The notes below the pieces were generated by a model that searched no databases, was not told the DNA's origin, and worked only from the letters and a program-made list of their open reading frames with translations. A stretch of 64,000 nt of DNA. Source: Sclerotinia nivalis. Taxonomy: Eukaryota; Ascomycota; Leotiomycetes; Helotiales; Sclerotiniaceae. The stretch's first letter is position 1, and each line of letters starts with the position of its first letter. This document shows positions 33,690 to 45,230 of this stretch, in pieces. The position numbers and the translations under genes are program-made. The stretch is from positions 310,001 through 374,000 of the forward strand of contig JAPEIS010000004.1 of assembly GCA_029531795.1 (NCBI GenBank), read 5' to 3'.

Positions 33690-33815
33690 GATACTAATAG
33701 AACTAATATAAAGTACCAAAACGATATCAAAATATATTAATAGAATTAATATAAAATATCAAAACGATATCAAAATACATCAATAGAATTAATATAAAAT
33801 ATCAAAGCAATACAA
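33690..33815. repeat. Tandem ~43-bp repeat, about three units
   Basis: Units contain CAAAACGATATCAAAATA followed by an AATAGAATTAATATAAA stretch, repeated with a period near 43 bp. Differences are mostly transitions. Confidence 0.7.
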
Positions 33816-34004
33816 TTGATATTATAAATATTAATAATATCATTTATTATTCTATATACTGAAAGCTATATACTTTCAGTATATTTATATAATATTTATA
33901 AAAAAATATTAGCTTTCGATATCGATAATAACAATAAGACAATAGATAAATAATTACGATTATAATATAATTATATAATGATAGAGTTTCAATCGATATT
34001 AAAT

Positions 34005-34150
34005 AATAAGAATAATAAGAATAATAAAATTGATAAGGATAATAAGATTAATAAAGATGATAAGGATAATTAGAATAGTTAAGATGATTAAGATAATTAG
34101 AATAATTAGAATAGTTAGGATAATTAGAATGGTCAGGATGATCAAGATGA
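34005..34150. repeat. Purine-rich AATAAG/GATAAT array
   Basis: Irregular repeats of AATAAGAATAATAAG and GATAAGGATAATAAG type. Arrays of the same composition occur in the opposite orientation at 52470-52620 and 56360-56515. Confidence 0.7.
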
Positions 34151-35808
34151 GAAGAAAATAGTAAAAAAATAATAAAAGAAGAGAGAAAGAAAAAACATTA
34201 GAATATATAAATAAGATTTAGTAATCTAAAGAGAACTGGAATATTAATTTATTTGATAATTATATTACTTTTTTTTAACTTTATAATATTTAATATTATT
34301 TCTAATATTATTAACTTTCTTCGATTAATATTATATTTCTTTAATTTCTTATTTTTATTGAATTTTAAAAAGCTTTTGTTCTTTTATTATTTCTTTCTTC
34401 ATTTTCTTTTCAAATTTTACAATTTCTTTAATTCTCGAAAATAGAAAATTAGAATAATAATACTTTTGATATTAATTTTAATCAATAAAATTATTTACAA
34501 AAAACTTTCTATTTTAAATAGATTCATTTTCAAAGTTTGTAAAGATTATATAAACGCTTTGTAAGATTATTATTAAAAAATAGATTCAATGATTTCCAAA
34601 TTTTCGAGAATTGATAATTGTTGAGTTATTATATATTATAAATTCTTTTATACTATAAATTAAATTTGATATTCCATTTCTTACTAATTCCAATATATTA
34701 ATTAATATAGTAATATAAATTATATACTTTTTTTCTAAACTTTTTTTTAAATATTTTTTAGAAATATTAAATATTTTGATAATAATCAAAAGTTTAATTA
34801 TTCGTTAATTTTATAAAGGATTATTTAATTTTTTATTATATTCAAAAATGCTTTTATAATTTAATAAATACTTTTACAATAAATATTTATATTCTTATAT
34901 TTAATAAAATTTTTAATAAGAATCAGTATTCCTTTAAGAAAGTATATAATAAAATATCTTTTTAATTTTAATATTTATATTCAAATAATCCTTTCTATTT
35001 CGTTTGCAGTATATTAATACTTTATGAAATTGAATTAGGAAATTTTTAATCAAACTATTTATAATTATTCTATATAGTATTTGCAATTCGAAAATTATCA
35101 AAACTATTTTTATTTTTTATCTAATATATAAAAATTATTATTATAATAATAAAATCAAAGAGTTTCAGATTTGCTTCAACTATAATTATAATAATTATAT
35201 TCTTTGTATATGAATAAATAATATAATTCTATATAATAAATATTGATAATAATAATAAAGGAATCCGAAATTATTTTAAAAAAAAATAGGATTATTACTA
35301 TTTGAATTATTTGATATTTCTTTGAATCTGAATTAAGATTGATAATAATATCTTATATATATAAGATAATATCTTTTATTGTTTGAAAGTTTATTAAACG
35401 AATATTGTATTTTGCAATTTAATATAAATATATAATATCTTTGTTTATTCAATCAAAAAAAATCTTTATCAAATATTTATAAACAGTTTCCATTATTTCG
35501 ATATTGAATTTTTTTAAAGTATCAAATCGTTAAATACAATTTATATAATATACCAAAATATAAAACTTCAAATAATTCCAATATAATAAATGATCTTTAT
35601 CCTTCGATCAATATTTTTGGAAAATATATTTTGTTTTATCGATTCAATCTAAAGTATAAACTAGATATTAAAGAATATTATCATCAAATAATTATATAAA
35701 GATTTATATTACAAAATCTATTATAATTTTAATATATATTAATATAATTAAAATAATCTTTTCTAAAAAAGATATTATTACAAAAAAAAGTATTTATATA
35801 ATATCTTT

Positions 35809-36021
35809 TATCACGGAGGCAGCAGACAGGATAACAGAAATCACTTTTATTGATAAGACGTAGCTCGAAGAGCTACGTTTCTATAGAAGGAACGGTTCCT
35901 TAAATACATTTATGTGTAGCGCTAGCCCCGACCGGGGCTAGCCTACACTTATCCGAGGTCCGACTCCTACGGGTCGGAACCCGAGCGGTCTCCGTATACC
36001 ATATACGGGGACCCCGTGACA
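35809..36021 (-). repeat. Solo LTR, family X, with TSD TCTTT
   Basis: A 213-bp LTR on the minus strand (TGTCACGGGG ... CCTCCGTGATA) flanked by TCTTT at 35804-35808 and 36022-36026. It is hardly RIP-mutated and contains five consecutive perfect or near-perfect hairpins. The same LTR forms the 3' end of gypsy X at 50228-50439, in opposite orientation. The neighbouring AT-rich DNA holds no internal domain for it. Confidence 0.92.
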
Positions 36022-36139
36022 TCTTTTTTCTTTTCTTCAATCTATTATACAATCTAACTAAAATATAAGAAATATTTAAAACTAATAAAATAAAGAACTT
36101 ATCGAAATCTAATATTGAACTTTTCAATCCTAATATTAT
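36022..36139. other. Short AT-rich spacer between solo LTRs
   Basis: TSD TCTTT then about 110 bp of AT-rich DNA ending in the ATTAT duplication of the next solo LTR. Nothing coding is seen. Confidence 0.6.
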
Positions 36140-36285
36140 TATCACGGTGGTGGTAGGGTGCTTTAAGATATGATGATATTCTACGAAGAAGGAAGAAGGT
36201 GCTAGGAAGAGCGCCAACTATATGGGGGATGGGTGCCTTAGGCAGCCATGCAGACTAGCTAGGAACGGGTTACGAACCCGTGACA
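36140..36285 (-). repeat. Solo LTR, family Y, copy 1, with TSD ATTAT
   Basis: A 146-bp sequence; on the minus strand it starts TGTCACGGGTTCG and ends CACCACCGTGATA, flanked by ATTAT on both sides. It shares terminal bases and a GTGCCTTAGGCA core with family Z, but the rest differs. Confidence 0.85.
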
Positions 36286-36581
36286 ATTATTTTCAAAAAA
36301 TAAAATACTTAAATCTTTGATTTTTTGTTATTTTTCTTTTAATCGAACTTTGATTTGATATATTTTTAAATATAGATCAACGAAGAGAATTTACAATTAA
36401 ATAAACAAATCCGAATTTAATCTTTTTTGAATTTAATAAAGTATATCGATTGTTATATATTTGTGAATATTGATAAATAGATATTATTATACAAAATTGA
36501 AAGTTTTATAAATCCAATTCTTGTTTTGATTTTCAATATTATTTTATTATTATTTATTAATTTGATTTTATATTTGATTAT

Positions 36582-36727
36582 TATTACGGTGGTGGTAGGG
36601 TGTTTTAAGATATAATGATATTCTACGAAGGAGGAAGAAGGTACTAGGAAGAGTGCCGACTATATAAAGGATGGATGCTTTAAGCAATTATATAGATTAG
36701 CTAGGAATAGATTACAAACCCATAACA
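36582..36727 (-). repeat. LTR, family Y, copy 2, RIP-mutated
   Basis: A second copy of the 146-bp repeat, same orientation, with many transition changes (for example CCATAACA for CCGTGACA). The flanks ATTAT and GTATT do not match, so no TSD is shown. The ~296 bp between copies 1 and 2 are AT-rich without a recognisable gene. Confidence 0.8.
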
Positions 36728-36944
36728 GTATTCTCTTTCTCAATGCCTAATTTGTCCTTAAACTATTGATAAAAAATTTTGTAAAACAATTGTTCAAACA
36801 AAATCTTATCCAGGCATTTCAAATTCTTGAGTTGTGAGATCATTTTTCAAATTTTAAGATTGTTTTAAAATTTAAGATACTATTTTTCTATTCAAGTAAA
36901 CTGTAAAAACTGTATTTATATAATAAAAAGAGGAGAATGATAGA

Positions 36945-37823
36945 TTGATTGTTTATCTAATTCAATTTCATTTTGTTCCTGTTGTTTTATTTGTTTCAAT
37001 TTCCATCAATCTAATTGATCTTTTGCCTTTGATGTTTGTTACAATTCCGATTATCGTTTCTGTTTTGTTGAAGTTTCAATTGAGTGAAAAGGTATTTGAT
37101 CCTATATTGTTTGATAAAACGAAAATCGATTTTGATCGATTTGTCGATCAAATATAGAATAAGATATATACTAATTCCGATTGTTTTATTTCTTTGTATT
37201 TCTGTTTGATTTATATAATTGAAAGATTAACTGGATCTGTTGTTGTACAAATTCGATTGTATAATATCAAGGGACAATTTGTTAAACTTATCGATTATAA
37301 GGGTCTATTATAAATACTAAAAAAAGCTTATAGAAATCAAAATAAACAAATCGAAATCCGAAAACTTTTGATCAATTTGAAATAGAAGAATCAATTGTTC
37401 TATATTTTCTATATTAAGTTTCAGAGATTAATATTAAAAGTCGGAATAATAGATGATAATAACATTTTGATTATTCTATTAAAACAAGCTTTATTGAACA
37501 AATTGAAGAATCAGATTGTTATTGTTAAGCTATCTACAAATAATATTGATGTATTCGTTGTTTTTGTATAGATATTAAAGAATCGTTATTTGTATCTGAT
37601 AAAATCGATCAATTTCGATTGTAATCTAATCATTTTGCTATTTTGTATTACTATTCAAAACCTGAATCCTGTTAATTGTATTTCTGTTTTGTTTTCGAAT
37701 ATTACTATCCGATTTGCTATTCTTGTTATAATTATATCTACTGGAGATTCAATGGATCTTAATTCCCAAAGATATATTAATAAATATAAACAAAAGAAAT
37801 ACTTCTATTGTAGATTTGCTAAT
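36945..37823 (+). pseudogene. Gypsy X gag, 5' part
   Basis: The plus frame starts MIVYLIQFHFVPVVLF. Further on, ERLTGSVVVQIRLYNIKGQF and later ILKNRYLYL resemble retrotransposon Gag capsid sequence. The Cys of the zinc knuckle begins at KKYFYCRFAN (about 37796-37823) and is cut there by gypsy W. After removing gypsy W and one CTAAT the frame runs into HYIKDYSFPD, giving a C-x2-C-x4-H-x4-C knuckle with two positions changed to Tyr/Phe, as RIP of TGT would do. Confidence 0.75.
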
Positions 37824-38087
37824 TGTGACGATGGTCTTAATTCAAGGCATGATAGAATGAATCAATTAATCTATACTAGAGAATAACAAATTACCGTACC
37901 AAATACAATAGAGTTGAATCTTTTATGGTCCTTTCGGAGGGGATCAAAACCTTAAGCGAATATAGGGTGAAATAAATGAAATAAATGAAATAATAATCTG
38001 AGGTATTTTGGTTCTTTCGGAGGGGATCAAAAGTTGAAAGAATGGTTTAAGGTATTTATAGTATAATAGAATAACAGGATCGTTATA
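37824..38087 (-). repeat. Gypsy W 3' LTR
   Basis: 264 bp; on the plus strand TGTGACGATGG to GGATCGTTATA (RIP form of CGTCACA). It pairs with 45876-46130. On the minus strand it is preceded by AAGGGGGGGG (38091-38100), a clear polypurine tract. Confidence 0.92.
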
Positions 38088-38119
38088 TTACCCCCCCCTT
38101 AAAGAAAACAGGTTTGTTT

Positions 38120-40130
38120 TCAAGTCTTCCTTCTAACTTTTCGTATTGGCGAAACAGGTTTTTGTTTTACTAATATAGCTTTTCTTTTCTTTTGTGATGT
38201 GTTGGGGATATAATTGTTGTTGTCGCTTTCGATTTCGATAGGCTTTGCGAAGGCCTTTTTTATTGGAATTGAAGAAGTTTTCGTAGATTGCCTAATTTCA
38301 CGTGTATAATCCGGTATATCGAATATTATATTCAATGTAGTAGTATCGCGATAACGAAAAGGTTCATTATCGAATCGATCTAATATAGTATCAATTTCTC
38401 CTTCTTCGTATTTTCCGAAAAGGCCACAAGACAATATGATAAGTCCTTTATTTTTTATAAAAGAAAGGGTACAAAAGGGATAAAGGATATCATTTTTAAA
38501 ATTGATGAATGTCTGCGTATGCTTTATATCAATCGTAACGAATTCCGGAATTCGATTTCCACCACTCCTACCTTTGTGATCGTACCGCTGAAAATACTCG
38601 ATAATAGTAGTATTCAGAATTCGGTATACATTAATACCGCTAATCGCTATGACTACAACACAGACGAATTTGAATGCGAGAATAGTATTCGTTTGCTATT
38701 TTGGATAAACCTCAATAAACAACTTTAAAGCTAACACTCTGCCTTGAGTACAAATGGTTAGCCTTTTCTGCGAGAGTCCTGGAGGACAAGACTCAACACC
38801 TGTATGCGGTGTCCTTTACGAACCTCCAGCTCTTTTATTTAATTATTAGAGTCTGTAAAACTAAATTTGAGTTATTTAATGGAGTTGTGGTGATTGGAAG
38901 AGGAAGAGGTATCCGATCGCGATGTTTTTTTTGCCTTCGAATTGGTTGATGGCAAAGGTTAGATTTTGGTTTTTTTGATAATTGTATTATCGGATTGTGC
39001 TTTCTACAATATTACTTTTATTATGAAACAAAGAACAATATTATCATTTACGATAATATATTACAAAATCATCTCCAAGATCCCTTTGGAGTATCGAATG
39101 CAATTTATCAAATTCGGTTTTAAGGTTCAGGCCTTACCTTTTTCGATTCGAATCAAAACAATAACAATTCATATACTTAAAGGAACTATATAGAACGATT
39201 CGAGTTAATAATATATCTGCTATAAAATTCGGTGGAGGATATATTATATATAGGATTGGAGTATCTTGTAGGGTCAATATCCCTATAGTTTGAAAGGTTC
39301 TATGAAATCGATATTAAACAAAGCATAATTGCTGGAAAGTTATAAACAGGGCAAAAAGTTAATGTAAAGAAAGGTTGTTTGGATTTGATTGATAAAGGGA
39401 TCGGATTTGGAAAATTATGAGTATAATACTTTGATTGGTATTTTTATCTTTATATATGATATTATATAGAGATCGGGCTTTGCTCCTCAATATTAGTTTT
39501 CATTTCCCCTATCAAAAATATATATAAACCTGTATGCTATTTAGATAGCACTACCCATAGCCATCTGTTAAGAGCTCGATTGAGCTCTTAACCGTCCTAG
39601 ATAGTCTTTGACTCAGTGTGGACGTTAATTAAATCAATCAATCAATCAATCTGCGAGAGTCCGATATCGAGCTTCGCGTATTTGCCTCTACCAGCTATTT
39701 CGACAAATTTCGTATACTTTTCGTCTATATCCTCCTTCGTTATACCCAATTGTTTATAAAATTGTTTCGTTCTTTCGAATATATCAAGGCGATAAGCAAA
39801 ATCTTCGAAACCGATACTAACTTGCGCAGTTTGTGTTTTGGCCATATCGATTATTTGTGCCACATCGACGACAAACATATCTGGATGATTTTCAATAAAG
39901 TCGATAACGTTGAAGAAATATATTTCTTCGCCATTCGGAGATACGATTATTTGAAAGCTCTTTTCTTGTTCAAAAGAACGACAACCAGTATTTTCCACCA
40001 CAAAAGAAGATGTAACAAGCCTCAAAGGGGGAGAAACAGAAGGAAAGGAATGATCGTTGGCGGGATTGTTTAAAGACGAAATTGTAGTAGCTTTTCGAGA
40101 CAAACTGAATAGATTTCCTAAAAAATTCAT
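38120..40130 (-). pseudogene. Gypsy W accessory ORF (~375 codons, split by element S)
   Basis: Between the chromodomain and the 3' LTR, in the sense of gag-pol, is a further ORF. The likely start is the ATG at 40130 (MNFLGNLFSLSRK). The first part runs to 39663. Element S (38780-39650) and one TSD interrupt it, and from 38779 the same frame continues to a stop at 38120, 32 nt before the LTR. Only one in-frame stop (TAG after FIEVYPK) is seen in ~375 codons, while gag-pol has many. Residues ~85-150 (FIENHPDMFVVDVAQIIDMA, FYKQLGITKEDIDEKY, VEIAGRGKYAKLDI) look like a compact folded domain. The C terminus is basic (KKRKAILVKQKPVSPIRKVR), possibly a nuclear signal. I do not recognise the family; no function is assigned. 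Confidence 0.6.
38780..39650 (+). mobile_element. Element S: SINE-like element with LINE3 3' end
   Basis: A 871-bp insertion with the 12-bp TSD CTGCGAGAGTCC (38768-38779, 39651-39662) in the accessory ORF of gypsy W. It ends in four to five AATC units, and the ~55 bases before them match the LINE3 3' end (TAGATAGTCTT, GACTCAGTGT, GACGTTAATT). The 5' head has CACCTGTATGCGGTGT and TACGAAC as in element D. A perfect 11-bp-stem hairpin lies at 39567-39592. The middle is AT-rich; the 75-codon ORF at 38966-39193 has no recognisable family. It is most likely a non-autonomous partner of LINE3. Confidence 0.78.
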
Positions 40131-40469
40131 AATGAAAAAGATATTTTTCAATAAATTGAATTGGTTTTATAGAAATATAGTTATTGTATATTGAATAGAA
40201 TAATAGTAAGGAAAAAAAAAAAACAAAAAAAAAATCAAAGTAAGTAAATAAACAATAGAAAAAGCAAAAACAATAATAAATGATTTTTTGAAGTGAATTA
40301 TAATTTAAGTGCAACCTCCTTTTTGAAGGGAGGGAGAGCAGACAAATAATTCTGTTTTGTGGTTCTATTTATAGGTTTACCATCTGCGAATTCGTTGTAG
40401 TCGTCGTTACTATTCTCTCAGGTTCTTATTCATTCAGGAAGGTGATTAGGAGGTTCTACAGCTTCAGGA

Positions 40470-43320
40470 TATTGAGCATAGAACTCCTGTATCTTATACA
40501 GAGTGTACATAATATCGAAACAATAATATCATACAGGGTCGTCGTTGTATCCTACCCATTTTATTTTGTATCGGACCTATCCGCGGAGGAATTTCGATAC
40601 TAGGATCTGTTGTACTTCGAATTCCGCATCTACCATTACTACAATAGGTAAAAGAAGTTCGATATATTATCCAGGAATTGGATTTTCTGTAGTTTTTTGT
40701 AGTTTATCAAAGGAAAAGATTTTATGGATTTGTATACTTTCAGGAAGATCCAATCGATACAAATAGCCGACTTTTTCGAGTATACGGTATAATCCGGCCA
40801 TCTACAGATCGAACTTGCAATTAGACCTTTCCGTAGTGAAGTTTCTAATAATTATATATACTTCATCTTTTACTTGGAAATCGATAAATTATCGATAGCA
40901 ATCAATATTCTTTATCTTCTTTTGTTGAATCTTAGAAAGGATATCTTTAGCCATTTTCTAAACTTTATATATATATTTGAAAAAAGCTTATATATCAATG
41001 TAGTTCAACTTTTCCGTAGCTATATAAGGGATGTTGGAAAGGGGTCTGTCCCAATCGAAGGAAATGGTTAAAGAATATCTGTTTTGAAACTCAAAAGGAG
41101 ATATTCCCAAACTTTCATGGGGTATAATGAGTTGTATATAATCCATTATACACAAAAGTTCCGATTAATTGTTTTGATAATAATTGATATAAGATCGGAA
41201 TCGTTGATTCAGATATTGATTCATGATTTCGATTTATCCATCTATTTGAGGATAATAAACTATAAACAGTTTTAATTTGATGCTTAGGATTCGTATGAAT
41301 TTGTTTCAGAAGCTGAAAATGAATTGCAGATTTTTATCGGATATAATAATAGTTGGGGCATCTTTCCAATGATAGATATGGTTCAGGTATAATAAAGCCA
41401 TTTCTTGGGTGATCGTAGTATAATAACAAGGGATACATATTGATTGTTTCGATAACCTATCGACAATTACAAAAATGTTATCGTATCTGTATTTATCCTT
41501 CGGAAATGATTTGAAGTTTATTAACACATTTGTTTATAGTCGGATAGGAATAAACAAAGGATACAAAAAACCAGGCGTTCGATCTCTCGGGATATGATAA
41601 TTGTGGCAAGTAGTACAATTGTTGATGTATTAATCGATATAGTCGGCTATTCTTTTCCAAAAATATTGTTTTTTTACGATCAGTTTTGTTTTGGTTTTAC
41701 TAGGATGAATTGAAGAGATTTGGGTATAGGCTTCCTTTATAAGACTAATACAGAGGCCATCTATATCGGGTACAATTAATCGGTCTTTATGGAATAATAA
41801 GTTATTATATATAGAATATCCTTTTTTCAGTTTAACAACTAAATCGTGTTCTGATTGTATAGAAGGATGTGTGCAGTTGGTTTATAGGATACAATCTACA
41901 AAATCAAGTTCTTCTATCTTAATAACTAGGATTGTAGTTATCTCTTTCCTTTTTATACTGAATTCGTTTAATATTCTTTTGTCAAGAACTTCTGGTGGGA
42001 GTAGGGTTTGAATGCGATGTTTAGAGTATTATTTCCTACACTTTTACTTTTTGATCATAGCAGTTAAGGGTATCTATTGTGGTATTATTGATTCTCGATC
42101 GATATAATATTTCGAACCAGAAGTTTGCCAAGGTTTCAGACCACTCTATTTATCATTGATTCAAGGTTTTCTTGGTTATAAAGTATTCCAAAACTTTATA
42201 ATCGATAACAACTTTAATACAATAAGAAGAACCTGTAAGTTTTGCTCTTCAAATTTTGAAGACCTTGATAACAATAAGCATTTTCTTATCGAATATAACA
42301 TAATTCATTTCGATCGGAAGTATAGTTTTGGTAAAGAAAGCAACAGAATACCATTGATTATTGTCGTGTAGCTGAGAGAGCACTCCTCCGACAACACCGT
42401 CTGAAGCATTTGTCTCAATCATAATCTGAAGATGTAATTGGTAATGCTTCAATACAGGGATCTGGAGTATAGCCTGTTTAAGGCAATTGAAAGCAACGGC
42501 GTAAACATTGTCCCATATAAAAAGAGTTTCCTTTTTGATTAGATTAATCAAAAAACGAACGATTCGTTCGAAATCTTGTATAAAACGTTTATAAAAGTTA
42601 CAAAACCCTAAAAAGGATTATACTCCTTTAATGTTTGTAAAGGCTTTTCATTCTTTTATAACTTCGATTTTCTATAAATCGATTTTCATTTCTTTTATAA
42701 AGATAATAAAACCAAGGTATTTAATCCTTTTAATATTGAATTCACACTTGTTGATATCGGCCTATAAACCAGCTTTTCGGAAACAATCAAGGACCTATAA
42801 CATATACAATTCGTACTCTGATTCGTTTTCAAAGTAAATCAGAATATCGTTTAGATAAACCATATATATTACATCCAAAAGATCGAAAAGAACATTGTTT
42901 ATATAATACTGATAAATAATAAAACCATTAGTTAATCCGAAAAATAAGATTTTACACTTATAAGTTTTGTATTGGGTTCGGAATATAATCAAATCTTCGG
43001 AATCAGGGTACATACGAATTCGATAGAATACTTGCCGGATATCCAGCTTCGTAAAGATTTTCGATTTCGATATGTGTGTTAATGTTTTATCGATTAAGAA
43101 TAGAAGATATTCGTCTCTTTTAATAAATATATTAAAACATTGGAAATCGATACAGAAATGTAAACCACCATTTGGCTTGGAAACGAAGAGTATAGGTGCA
43201 GCGAAGGAAGAGGAGCTAGTTTCGATAAAACCCTTTTTCAGATTGTTCACTAGATATTCTTTCACAATTAGTAATTCCTCCGAAGACATATTATATATCG
43301 GGCTAGTCTTGAGTTATATG
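40470..43320 (-). pseudogene. Gypsy W pol: RT, RNase H, integrase, chromodomain
   Basis: RT lies at 43289-42795 (KPNGGLHFCIDFQCFN, KIFTKLDIRQVFYRIR, MVYLNDILIYFEN, with YLDD changed to YLND). RNase H is at 42551-42249 (IMIETNASDGVVGGVLSQL, DKKMLIVI). The integrase core is at 41527-41306 (IFVIVDRLSKQS, TIIISDKNLQF). A chromodomain lies near 40640-40470 (AEFEVQQILVSKFLRG, YKIKWVGYNDDP). Stops are interspersed. The order and the final chromodomain are those of a chromovirus-type gypsy. Confidence 0.85.
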
Positions 43321-43656
43321 TCAAAAGGAATTTCGATTTTATAATCGTATATAATGTGTTGTAGCAATTTATTTGATTCCTTTTTGGAGAAGATTTCAAG
43401 GTATTCATAGTAAGCCTGGAGGACTCTTTAGATCAGTTCCTGAAGCTCTTCGTCGCTCGAATTCTGTATTCGATCTTCTAGCACTGTATTGATTTCATAA
43501 ATGTTAATAGAAAAGATAATATTATTGCAACGACGATTATACATTTTGAAAACTTCAACGAAGATTGCAGTGATATCAATAACAATCTATAAAAGATAGA
43601 TTGATTGATAATATTCGGAAAACAGCTCATTTAAGAATACAAAGCGATTAGTTGGT

Positions 43657-43720
43657 TTGGTTCCTACAAAGAAGAGCAAATTCTCGGTTTTGGTTCCTAC
43701 AAAGGGGAGCAAATTTTGTT
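43657..43720. repeat. Two-unit tandem repeat in gypsy W
   Basis: TTGGTTCCTACAAAG followed by A/G-rich AGAGCAAATT occurs twice, about 31 bp apart, between the gag and RT regions. It is short and probably of no consequence. Confidence 0.6.
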
Positions 43721-44401
43721 CAACAAATAAGCTTTCCTGAAATTCCTTTTCCATTTATCGGAGATTAATATATAAATCCTATTCATACTTAATAGTAAAT
43801 CTAACTAAAAAAAGAGAAGATTCTAAATAATCGATTTCGAAAAAGGTATTATATCATCGTATATCTTTTTCAAATTCGGGATTGGATAATAACTTGAGGA
43901 TTAAAAAAGATTTTTTGGAGATAATTATGTTCTTTGAAAAGTATAGAATTGATAATAAATCTTTTGATTATATTAATTAATAGTTGAAGGATCTAGATAT
44001 TACATTATAGGCTTTGAACTATAGATCTCCAATAATGATATCCCTTTTTATATCAATTAATAAAAAAAAAACTTGAAGAAAGATTCTACCATCCAATCAG
44101 AATATCAAATGAATAGAATGGATGATAACGACGTTTTACCAACCATCGTATCCTTGAACAAAGATAGAATTGTTTAAAGAAATAATAGGGACACTAGTAT
44201 ATCAAGAAAATTGATATACAAAACGAATATTAATAAACAAATAAACAAACACGCCGGTATCCGTTAATACGGAAGACTGGATTTGGAAACTATAAGCTAA
44301 AAAATGACAAAGAAATAAAAAGTTATCGCCACCCATAAAGCTCCAAAGATTAATATATTTAAGATCATATTGATAACCTTAGGAAGAAACTTTCCTAAGG
44401 A

Positions 44402-45230
44402 TTAATCCTTTCCCGATTTATATAAATCGGAATCAGAAAGTTCCGAAAGGGTTTCCTCGTCTTCAGAGGCTATATCAACCTCATAGATACTAGGGGGATA
44501 AATATAATCCTTAATCCAATTAGGGACCTTGCATTTGAAGCAAACGAAGGATAAAACAAAAAAGTGAGATTTGAAATTCGATATAAAACCAAAGGCAACC
44601 GATTTTTCTTTTCCTATACGTTCTAACTTGGTATTGTTATGTAAAGGAATGGAACTTCTAATATGATTATCAGGCAAAGAAGCTTTTCGATCAAGATTCC
44701 TGGCCATTGTGGTGTATTTCTGATTCATAATATACATCCTTACATCCATATTTGTTAGATGATTCATATAACCCTAGAAATCGGGGTAAAGGTTCATAAT
44801 GGTTACTATTGCAGCTTTTAGCGAGAAGGAAAGCTTCGAAGTGAGTTCTTTTCGAAAGGAGTTTTCTGGTTAATCAGCTTCTACCGCGAGTTCCAAGAAT
44901 TGTATATAGAATTGATAGAAAGTTATAGTTCTTATTCGTAGAAATCGGAATTCGTCTATAGCTAGTTCTTGTCGATTAGATGCAAGGTAAATAAAGCCAA
45001 GGTAATCCAAAACACTTTGGTATGTGGCAAACTCTTTTCAGATCATTTTCGGTTTCAAATACCGTTGTGTGTTACTAATAGTCCATCGGAAGATAGTACG
45101 AATTTTCGTATCCTCGTTTAGATAATGATCTGTATTATCCAAGAGTTTTCTTTCTACAAGAAATCTCCATAATTTAAAGAAAGAATTGATTTTATCATTA
45201 AAGAATTCAAAATCTTTCATTCTTGTATTG
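44402..45230 (-). pseudogene. Gypsy W gag
   Basis: The minus frame starts MKDFEFFNDKINSFFKLWRF, contains a capsid-like segment (TIRTIFRWTISNTQRYLKP), and reaches a zinc-knuckle-like CFKCKVPNWIKDYIYPP. An acidic tail follows (EDEETLSELSDSDLYKSGKD). At least two RIP-type stops break it near 45038 and 44780. This is the capsid/nucleocapsid precursor. Confidence 0.75.

Larger units (their letters stand above)
33357..35803. other. AT-rich decayed sequence, no gene recognised
   Basis: The PKS ends abruptly at about 33356 and very AT-rich DNA begins. No reading frame beyond ~70 codons makes sense, and I found no LTR or TIR at the junction. A small island of normal composition at about 33590-33660 (CCCCGG, GCGATCGACGTC) is the only non-AT patch. 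Tandem repeats and a purine-rich array lie within it (separate entries). It is probably an old repeat mutated beyond recognition. Confidence 0.6.

Noticed and set aside
36140..36727. Two Y repeats ~300 bp apart read as one TRIM element
   Set aside because: Copy 1 has its own perfect 5-bp TSD on both sides, so it is a solo LTR; copy 2 is far more mutated and has no matching flank.
38519..38728. Plus-strand 69-codon ORF
   Set aside because: It is antisense to the gypsy W accessory ORF, whose frame is much longer and extends across both sides of element S.
39663..40130. Similarity of the accessory ORF to MSV199/BRO-type domains of large DNA viruses
   Set aside because: Only a vague impression from a few residues (GRGKY and helical spacing). 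Not strong enough to name; a profile search would decide.
40131..40151. Upstream extension of the accessory ORF beginning at a TTG codon
   Set aside because: Not an ATG; the first ATG in frame is at 40130 and the extension is AT-rich.
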